Source of the DNA: Shewanella sp. Arc9-LZ
Lineage (GTDB): Bacteria > Pseudomonadota > Gammaproteobacteria > Enterobacterales > Shewanellaceae
NCBI RefSeq assembly: GCF_010092445.1
Contig: NZ_CP048031.1
Coordinates: forward strand, 682,001-746,000
DNA: 64,000 nucleotides
Reading direction: 5' to 3'
Shown: positions 55,447 to 62,199 of the stretch, in pieces
How the letters are laid out: each line of letters starts with the position of its first letter
Position numbering within the stretch: position 1 is the first letter of the stretch
Translations under genes and position numbers: made by a program
Notes under the pieces: generated by a model
What the model was told of the DNA's origin: nothing
The model's database searches: none
What the model saw: the letters and a program-made list of their open reading frames with translations, nothing else

Positions 55447-56886
55447 TTATTTATTATCTGAACGTATCACTAACTCAACGCGGCGGTTTTGTTTCTGGCC
55501 CGCTTCATCAAGATTATTGGCAATAGGCGAGTACTCACCAACCCCTTTGGCTTCAACTTGTTGTGCAGAAATAGAGAACTGTTTGATCAAACGGGTTTTA
55601 ATTGCAGTCGCGCGTTTTTCTGACAAGGTTTGGTTATAAGCTTGCGAACCTCGATCGTCTGAATGCCCTACCACATAAAACAGTTGTTTAGGGTGTGTTT
55701 GTAGGTATTGAGCGACAACTTCAACAATCGGATAAGCTTCTGGCAGTAATTCGTCGCTATCATATTTAAACAACAAACCGTCCAGCGCCACATGGCCTGT
55801 TTTGGCTATCTCGTCGGTTAAGCCCTGCAAATCAATTCCCACACGATTATTGTTTAACGTGGTTTCTTCAATGATTCGGACTTCTGCTGACAATTGGCCT
55901 GGAAAACCAATGACGTATACCATAGCGTACACATTACCTTCAGCTCTATCTAACTTGTATAGTCTATAAAATTGGTTTTCGTCAAAGCCAATCGTTGCTA
56001 GTAATGCTATCTTTCTTTCTAATTTTGAATTATCACCGCAAGAGTTTCCTAAGCAGGCATAAACCTCTGTAAAACCGAGTTTAGTTAACGCATGTTGATA
56101 ATTTGCGTCAATCTCAAATTCTGAGTAAGTACGTGGTAATAGGTAAGCAATATCAGTAATTTTTCCTTCCAGTTCTATGGTTTTATAGTTATCACCCACA
56201 AGTACTGAGGCTTGGTTAAAACCATGTGTAATATATTTTTGTATATAAGCACCTGGAATTCTGCTTAGCATTGGGTGGTCAGCCGAGTTTTTAGTATCTT
56301 TATCGCTATTGTCTTTAACCGTTATTTCACTCACAGCTTGTGATAAATAACTTTGATTAGTGGCCACCAAATCTAATGGCTCAGCGATGACTTCTATAAT
56401 ATCCAATTCTAAATTGGTAGCATTCTGCCAGCTAATCGCATATATCGACACATAAACTTGTTTTTTAGGCAGGGTAATATGTGCTGTTATTAATGATGGC
56501 AAGCTACTGGAAATATTTGTCAAAGGCGAGATAAATGAAGATAGCTTACGTTCATGACCACAACTTGCTTGTTCACATTCAAAAATGATCTCGGCATTGA
56601 GCGCGTTAAGCTGTTTTTTATAGTTATTGATTAAATGAGCCGGCGTATAAGACGGCGGCAATTCATAGTTGGTCCTAATCAGTTTACCTTTCACTTCTTT
56701 TGATTGAATATTTTTATCGTCAATTGCCGTGATCAATTGCACAGGCGTGAAGTGCCTTAATTCATTTTTTGTTTCTTTTACCTCTTTAGGCTCAGAAAAT
56801 AATTCTTGTGATGTTGCCGAATAGGCATTCATCGCTGGCATCACTGCAATAGTAACGGCCAATGACATAAGTACGGGTTTTAACAT
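55447..56886 (-). CDS. DUF4892-OmpA envelope protein with duplicated N-terminal module
   Basis: A 479-aa exported protein: signal peptide (to about NAYSA), then two related modules of about 105 residues, at about 65-175 and 240-350. Each runs KG-L...Y.LP..Y...., NY...L..L, then a CxxxxCG pair (CEQASCG, CLGNSCG), so each may have a disulfide. The C-terminal domain (about 365-479) is OmpA-like, with LFKYDSDELLPEA, VVGHSDDRGSQAYNQTLSEKRA and QNRRVELVI, which binds peptidoglycan. ATG 56886 has GGAG upstream. DUF4892 has no known function. Confidence 0.88.
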   Translation of the reverse strand: MLKPVLMSLAVTIAVMPAMNAYSATSQELFSEPKEVKETKNELRHFTPVQLITAIDDKNIQSKEVKGKLIRTNYELPPSYTPAHLINNYKKQLNALNAEIIFECEQASCGHERKLSSFISPLTNISSSLPSLITAHITLPKKQVYVSIYAISWQNATNLELDIIEVIAEPLDLVATNQSYLSQAVSEITVKDNSDKDTKNSADHPMLSRIPGAYIQKYITHGFNQASVLVGDNYKTIELEGKITDIAYLLPRTYSEFEIDANYQHALTKLGFTEVYACLGNSCGDNSKLERKIALLATIGFDENQFYRLYKLDRAEGNVYAMVYVIGFPGQLSAEVRIIEETTLNNNRVGIDLQGLTDEIAKTGHVALDGLLFKYDSDELLPEAYPIVEVVAQYLQTHPKQLFYVVGHSDDRGSQAYNQTLSEKRATAIKTRLIKQFSISAQQVEAKGVGEYSPIANNLDEAGQKQNRRVELVIRSDNK

Positions 56887-57161
56887 TTCAACTCCCTGTT
56901 GTGTGGTATCCAATATTTTGTGAAATAACATTAAGTGATCATAAGATATTCAAACATCAATAAGGTGTAAATGAATAGCTATTAGAATTACAGAATGATT
57001 ATTACTTTTGATGCTTTTTGTTCTCTCGGCACACCTAAAGGTATGTGGTTGTTGGTAGGCAATATATCTGTATGAATATTTGGGCGGCAGTGGGAAATAC
57101 ATTATGAATGGTCACGACGTGATCAAATACTTGTTCAGGTATTCACAATCGTGAATTAGTG

Positions 57162-57325
57162 ATGAATAGGGTTAAGAAAGTTGAATTAGATAATAAATCT
57201 TGTTTTGTTTAATCTGTACATAAAAATAGTGCATGATTTTAACGCACAAAATGACATGGGTTTATATGCCGCGAATTTAGGTCCTCCTATCTTTAAGTGT
57301 TTCACTGTCATTTTACTGCTTTGCA
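57162..57325 (+). pseudogene. Decayed 5' copy of the PH-like membrane protein gene at 58701
   Basis: From ATG 57162 the frame reads MNRVKKVELDNKSCFV and stops; one base inserted in a T-rich run shifts the rest. In the next frame it continues NLYIKIVHDFNAQNDMGLYA and AANLGPPIFKCFTVILLLC. The intact gene reads KKIELDDKSLFFNLHIKGMR and NFNAQSDVGLYVANIGYPLS. Similarity starts near the start codon and ends at about 57325, so this is a truncated, frameshifted copy of the first 50 or so codons. Confidence 0.85.
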
Positions 57326-57529
57326 CGAACAGAGTGACCTGCTAGGCAGAAATGGGCTTAACGTTGTATCTCATAGCGATAAACTTACATTCCCAGCAAT
57401 AAGATGAATAACAGGCCTCGAATATGACATTGTAATGGGATTGTTACAGCATAAGCTCGGTCTGTTAAGTGCGATTTTAACGCTTCTTGAAGACTTGCTT
57501 TACATGACAATTCATTCCAAGGATTTGAA

Positions 57530-57634
57530 ATGCATTTTTATCAAATCAATCCAAATAGTGATAATTTTCATGGTGAATGCTCCTTAAGTAACGGTATGGT
57601 TCAACATCAGTTTGGTGCATTGACACCGTATTAG
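57530..57634 (+). CDS. 34-codon ORF with ribosome site, unknown
   Basis: ATG 57530 has AAGGA seven bases upstream and encodes MHFYQINPNSDNFHGECSLS followed by 14 more residues, ending PY. It matches nothing I know; it could be a small protein or a remnant of the same decayed region. Confidence 0.25.
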   Translation: MHFYQINPNSDNFHGECSLSNGMVQHQFGALTPY

Positions 57635-57874
57635 AGATTGTCCATTTCATTATCAGTTATTTTTCAGTCAAGCCGATATAAAGAGGTATTACTGATTTTA
57701 TAAATTATTAAAACTATTCATTAATTTTCAAAATAGCCTAAATCAAATGAGTTACAGTCAAAAGGCAATAATATATGCATTAGATTAAGTAATGTGAAAA
57801 ATAATATTTATCGCTGTATTTTATGTTGAAGTACGGGCAGAATCAGCTTCCTTTTGGTTAGCTAGAATTATCTT

Positions 57875-58513
57875 ATGTTAGAAGTAAAAGTAATCAGTAT
57901 TTTGTGGTTCATCGGTGTATTAGCTGAAGCGATGACGGGCGCCCTGGCCGCAGGTAAAAAACAGATGGACCTTTTTGGTGTGGTGATTATTGGTTGTGTC
58001 ACCGCGATTGGTGGTGGCACTCTGCGTGACATGCTCCTGGGTAACTATCCCCTAATATGGGTTGAAAATGCACATTATTTGTTAGCTATTGCAGCGGCCT
58101 CACTACTAACAGTGATGATTGCACCGTTAATGCGATACTTATCACGATTATTTCTGGCTATTGACGCTCTTGGTCTGGCGGTATTTTCTGTTGTTGGAGC
58201 GCAAAAAACCTTAATGCTGGGTTATAGCATTGAGATAGCTATTGCCATGGGGGTCGTGACTGGTGTTTTTGGCGGCGTTATTCGTGATGTTTTATGCAAT
58301 CAAGTGCCACTTATTTTTAAGAAAGAGCTATATGCGTTAGTTGCTTTGCTAACGTCAGCTTTATATGTGGTGATGAAGCTAAATGGTGTTGTTGAATGGA
58401 TAAACCTTTCTGTTGCGCTGACCTTTGGTTTTAGCTTTAGAATGCTCGCAATTCGCTACCATTGGTCAATGCCCAAGTTTGACTACCAATGTCAGTCAGA
58501 CAATATCCATTAA
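57875..58513 (+). CDS. TRIC-family cation channel (UPF0126)
   Basis: A 212-aa membrane protein with seven hydrophobic segments in two repeats. Each repeat carries the TRIC signature, AAGKKQMDLFGVVIIGCVTAIGGGTLRDMLLG and GAQKTLMLGYSI...GVFGGVIRDVLCN. Prokaryotic TRIC proteins form trimeric K+-permeable channels; the E. coli YadS and YicG relatives have no settled role. No strong ribosome site precedes ATG 57875. Confidence 0.9.
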   Translation: MLEVKVISILWFIGVLAEAMTGALAAGKKQMDLFGVVIIGCVTAIGGGTLRDMLLGNYPLIWVENAHYLLAIAAASLLTVMIAPLMRYLSRLFLAIDALGLAVFSVVGAQKTLMLGYSIEIAIAMGVVTGVFGGVIRDVLCNQVPLIFKKELYALVALLTSALYVVMKLNGVVEWINLSVALTFGFSFRMLAIRYHWSMPKFDYQCQSDNIH

Positions 58514-58700
58514 CAGCCACTAAATTCGCGATTCATATAAAATTAACATCGCCACTCATCGCAGTTGGATATCAAACTTATAAAGTAATTAATCGTTTAA
58601 AATAATGTGTTTTAGGTTTTTTATAGTCACAAAAGGCTATCGTAATTCAAGTGATAAGGCAGTAAGTTATTTCATTATTAAATTGGGTGGCATTATTGTT

Positions 58701-59381
58701 TTGGCTAAGAAAATTGAGTTAGATGATAAATCGTTATTTTTTAATCTGCATATTAAAGGGATGCGTAACTTTAACGCACAGAGTGACGTGGGTTTATATG
58801 TGGCTAATATAGGTTACCCTCTGTCTTTAGGTGTTTCGTTGTTACTGCTTATTTTGATGGTCGGTTTGGCTGTGCTACCTCTTAGTGTTCCTAATACTGA
58901 GCTTGCTCGTGCATTAGTATTAATCAACGTGGGATTATTACCTGTCTATTTAATAGGGCGGTATTGGCTGGTTAGGCGACGTTACGGTATTAGCGGGACA
59001 TTACGTTGCTATGTGAGCCAGCAGCGTATTGCCATTCCTGCGAATGCAATAATTAATAAGCCTGTGGGGCAGTTGGAGTTACAACGTGATGACATTGAGC
59101 GCGTCACGGTAAAATATAAATCACAAATGCATCGTTTACATGTGCGTAATCATATTACCGCGTGTGATATTAAGCTAAAAAGCGGTGAAGTCATTACCCT
59201 TAATGCGATGTATTTCCCGCTTAAACACATTGTTTACATGCTGTGTTTTTTCGACTACCCATTAACAACGCTGCACGGCAATTGGTCATGGGCTTTTTTG
59301 CCTAATATTATAGCCGTAATATTCCCTGTTTTAGTCAATGTCGTTGTCACAGGCATGCTAGTGAAACACTATTTTTTGTAG
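58701..59381 (+). CDS. Membrane protein with PH-like C-terminal region, unknown
   Basis: A protein of about 226 aa: a soluble start (KKIELDDKSLFFNLHIKG), two segments at about 38-60 and 70-88, a beta-rich region (YVSQQRIAIPANAIINKPVGQLELQRDDIERVTVKY...SGEVITLNAMYF) like a bacterial PH domain, and a final segment. The start is uncertain: TTG 58701 is preferred because similarity to the remnant at 57162 begins there and GGTGG lies upstream; ATG 58605 would add 32 residues without a ribosome site. The protein at 60547 looks distantly related. No known function. Confidence 0.7.
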   Translation: MAKKIELDDKSLFFNLHIKGMRNFNAQSDVGLYVANIGYPLSLGVSLLLLILMVGLAVLPLSVPNTELARALVLINVGLLPVYLIGRYWLVRRRYGISGTLRCYVSQQRIAIPANAIINKPVGQLELQRDDIERVTVKYKSQMHRLHVRNHITACDIKLKSGEVITLNAMYFPLKHIVYMLCFFDYPLTTLHGNWSWAFLPNIIAVIFPVLVNVVVTGMLVKHYFL

Positions 59382-59467
59382 TGTATATTCAATTGATTAT
59401 ATACATTATTGATTGTGAGTTTTTAAGCGTTAGTAAAGCAATAACGTAAAATTAAAAGGATGTTTTT

Positions 59468-59974
59468 ATGTACAAATTGATCGCTATTATTTTATTACTA
59501 TTTATATCGACGCCTTCAATGGGGTCTTCTGATGAAGAAAATCTAACTCAGAGGTTGGCAGCTGCTAAAAAAATTGATCGATCAGAGCCGAATGCACTGT
59601 GTAAAGCGTCAGTCGATGTCGTTAGACATCAAGATGTGAACTTATTCAGAAAGGTGTTTGCTGCAATACCAGCAACGGATGAGCAAGTAAAAGTATATTT
59701 ATCTGAGCTACATGATAAATATTTTAAAACATCATATTTAGGTATCGATAATTATCAAATAGATGAAAATGAGGCGTTAGTGTTTGAAGATGCTAAAAAT
59801 TCTAGCAGCAGTTTAGTTAGTGACAACGCTAAGCAGCGTGGGCATGACTTAGAGTTGTGGGTTCCATACCGTTTCGACACGATATCACCAAAGACTAATG
59901 AAGCGATTCAAGGCTATGGGACTTGCAAGCTGGCCTATTTAGAAAACCAGTGGAAGGTTGTTACGTTATTGTAG
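59468..59974 (+). CDS. Small secreted protein, unknown
   Basis: A 168-aa protein with a signal peptide (MYKLIAIILLLFISTPSMGS) and a soluble domain with two cysteines (NALCKASVDVV and GYGTCKLAYLENQWKVVTLL) that may form a disulfide. AAGGA precedes the ATG at 59468. The ending, with an aromatic strand after GTCKL, resembles NTF2-like or DUF4440-like domains only loosely. It sits between two PH-like membrane protein genes on the same strand. Confidence 0.75.
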   Translation: MYKLIAIILLLFISTPSMGSSDEENLTQRLAAAKKIDRSEPNALCKASVDVVRHQDVNLFRKVFAAIPATDEQVKVYLSELHDKYFKTSYLGIDNYQIDENEALVFEDAKNSSSSLVSDNAKQRGHDLELWVPYRFDTISPKTNEAIQGYGTCKLAYLENQWKVVTLL

Positions 59975-60132
59975 GCCATTATATGGTACCTGCTTATCCT
60001 TTTTGTTCATTATCGGCATGTTAATGACGTAATAGAATTATATGGCTAAAAATAGTCGATAACGAAGCTCTTTATATAGTTGGTAGACACTAACAATAAT
60101 CTTAAAAAGTGTAAATTCGATTAAGGAACAGG

Positions 60133-60534
60133 ATGTTTAACAAGTTAACAGGGACGTTATTGATTACAGCGTCATCATTTACAATCGTGTCAGCCGTTGA
60201 AAAAATAAAGTGGATTTTTATATGCTTTAATCTGATTTATGTGGTGTTGGCGGTAAGTGTTTTTTCTTTTTCGGCTGAAACTGTCGGGCGTTTAATGCTC
60301 AGTATATTGTCGATGTTGGTAGCGTTTAGTTATCAATGTCGATGGTGTTTTGATGCCTCACGCAATGTGTTAATACAGTTCCATGGTTTCAAGTTAGGGA
60401 GGAAATCCATTTATTCCCTTCAACAACAAGATGTTGATTACTCAATAATAAAAAATATTGAGTTAAAAGAAGTGCATAATACTTATAAAGTGATTTTGCA
60501 TGTTAAAGAGAGTCAACAAGCTCCATTTCCTTAA
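60133..60534 (+). CDS. N-terminal half of a probably split membrane protein
   Basis: A 133-aa reading frame with two membrane segments (about 27-45 and 50-68) and the start of a PH-like region (CFDASRNVLIQFHGFKLG...IIKNIELKEVHNTYKVILHV). AAGGA precedes ATG 60133, a good start. The frame ends at TAA 60532-60534, inside what should be a beta domain, and the same frame reopens at once: only 12 bases separate it from the next ORF in the same frame. It is therefore probably the first half of a 61-kb-locus gene of about 412 codons broken by one stop (or by two nearby frameshifts). Confidence 0.6.
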   Translation: MFNKLTGTLLITASSFTIVSAVEKIKWIFICFNLIYVVLAVSVFSFSAETVGRLMLSILSMLVAFSYQCRWCFDASRNVLIQFHGFKLGRKSIYSLQQQDVDYSIIKNIELKEVHNTYKVILHVKESQQAPFP

Positions 60535-60546
60535 CCGATATCGATA

Positions 60547-61371
60547 TTGTTAAAAGTGAAGCAACATAAGTTGCCCACATTGGTGCAACAATGTCGAAAA
60601 GAGTTAATGTCGCAGGGGATTAATGTTGTCGGTCAATTTGATAGCGTTAGCCGTAAAGATTGGCCAACCTTTAGTTCAGTTCCGCTCGACCAAGATACCG
60701 TAAAAGCCTTTATTGGGATTAAGCTATTTAACGACCCGATAAAATTACAATACCCCGTCACACTGTTTATGCTGCCTTTACCTCGGCAATACTTTCATCA
60801 AGTCTGGGCTTCAAGTTATATTAGTTTTATGGCCGCCCTGTTTATCCTTTATTCCAGCCATAATATCGTAGCGGGCATAGTGGTTGCATTATTTGGGGTA
60901 GCTGTGTCTGCTGTAAGGCGAAAGCTCATTTGCGATAAGCATTATACACAGGGTATATCGACTCCTAATGAGATTGTTATCAGCGAAAATTCACTTGTTA
61001 TTCCAAGAGTGTATTTTGAGGACAAGCAAGTTAGACAGATAGAAAAGTCAGCAATTAAATCAATCAATATTGTGTGGAATTGGTATAAAGCTGGCGATGG
61101 TGACGGTACCTGGAGGCAATACAGGCGACCTTTTGTATTTAGAGTAAACATTGATGTGAGTAACGGTGAAAGCATTACGTTAGCCGGGCAAACATTTGAT
61201 AGTAATAAATTTGTTATTGCACTGTCTCAACTCGTCTACAGTGCAACCTTGACGCAAATCCCAAAAATAGCAGCGGTATGGCGTTTTTACATACTCATAC
61301 CGATGGCTATAGCGCTACTAGGTATGACAGGCTTTGGCTTGTTCTCGCTGTATATTCGTTATTTGGTTTAA
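60547..61371 (+). CDS. C-terminal part of the split membrane protein, PH-like
   Basis: A frame of 274 codons in the same frame as 60133-60534, opened by a TTG with no ribosome site; ATG 60607 is the first better internal start. It has a helical stretch (LPTLVQQCRKELMSQGINVVG), two membrane segments (about 95-130), a beta-rich PH-like region (EIVISENSLVIPRVYFEDKQVRQIEKSAIKSINIVW and SNGESITLAGQTFDSNKFVIAL), and a final segment. The order of elements parallels the protein at 58701, suggesting a paralog. Probably not an independent gene. Confidence 0.55.
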   Translation: MLKVKQHKLPTLVQQCRKELMSQGINVVGQFDSVSRKDWPTFSSVPLDQDTVKAFIGIKLFNDPIKLQYPVTLFMLPLPRQYFHQVWASSYISFMAALFILYSSHNIVAGIVVALFGVAVSAVRRKLICDKHYTQGISTPNEIVISENSLVIPRVYFEDKQVRQIEKSAIKSINIVWNWYKAGDGDGTWRQYRRPFVFRVNIDVSNGESITLAGQTFDSNKFVIALSQLVYSATLTQIPKIAAVWRFYILIPMAIALLGMTGFGLFSLYIRYLV

Positions 61372-61470
61372 GAATAAACATGGCCACCCCAAATTGTCGA
61401 CTATGGCAAAATTAACATGAACATATATGGCTTGATTGTTTTCAAGTATTCAACTAACAGGATGTTATCG

Positions 61471-62070
61471 ATGAACATGATGAAAAAAGCCAGCTTACTG
61501 GTGGCCATTACTACTGCCATTACCACAATGAGTTTTGCTGCATTGGCGAGTAACCAAGCTGCTATTGATGCATTTGAAGCTAAAACCAAACCCATAGCGC
61601 AAGATGCAAAAGTGCTATCCGATAAGCAGCTAGTCTTGATGCAAGAGTTTAATCAGCTTATGGATTCTGGCAATGCGTCGGCTGTATTCCAAAGTGGCAA
61701 GGTGCAAGAATTACAAGCACTCGGTGAGCAGACGTTGGTGCAAGCTAGGTTGTTTGTAAAAGAGTATCAGCAGTTTTTATCGCAATTACCTGAAACATCT
61801 ACCTGTTATACGCCAGAAAACGTCACAGAATATAACAGCTTGATTGATGAGGTCTCTGCTAATAACCAGTCGTTATCTGAATTGAGCGCTACAGTATCAC
61901 CCGGCGATGATACAGGTGCCACCATGGCATTATTAAATGTACAAATGCATGCAGGACGGGTTAGCTCTTTTGTGCAAATGTTTCAGCTGGTGAAGATGTG
62001 TTATATAACCGAAGCCATGGGTTACACCAAGCAAGATGTTGAGCGTATGGAAGCGGAAGAAGATCAGTAA
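61471..62070 (+). CDS. Secreted helical protein, unknown
   Basis: A 199-aa protein with a signal peptide ending near FAALAS, then mostly helices (QAAIDAFEAKTKPIAQDAKV, VQELQALGEQTLVQARLFVK) with two cysteines (STCYTPENV and VKMCYITEAMG). ATG 61471 has AGGA upstream; the frame opens earlier at 61417 but lacks a ribosome site there. I do not recognise the family. A strong terminator follows. Confidence 0.75.
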   Translation: MNMMKKASLLVAITTAITTMSFAALASNQAAIDAFEAKTKPIAQDAKVLSDKQLVLMQEFNQLMDSGNASAVFQSGKVQELQALGEQTLVQARLFVKEYQQFLSQLPETSTCYTPENVTEYNSLIDEVSANNQSLSELSATVSPGDDTGATMALLNVQMHAGRVSSFVQMFQLVKMCYITEAMGYTKQDVERMEAEEDQ

Positions 62071-62106
62071 AGTTTACAAAAGCGAGCAAAATATTAATGT
62101 TGTATC

Positions 62107-62148
62107 AAAAATAAACCCCATTCGCTTTTGCTCATGGGGTTTATTTTT
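62107..62148. terminator. Bidirectional terminator
   Basis: AAAAATAAACCCCAT / ATGGGGTTTATTTTT, 15 perfect pairs with a 12-base loop, between convergent genes. A and T flanks suit both strands. Confidence 0.9.
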
Positions 62149-62199
62149 ATATGTGAAAACGCCTTAAATTAAGCGACACAAATTACTATATGACTAGGG

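Larger units (their letters stand above)
56887..57874. other. 988-base spacer holding a gene remnant
   Basis: Besides the remnant at 57162-57325 and a 34-codon frame at 57530, I see no intact gene. The size and the remnant suggest a region of gene decay. Confidence 0.6.
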
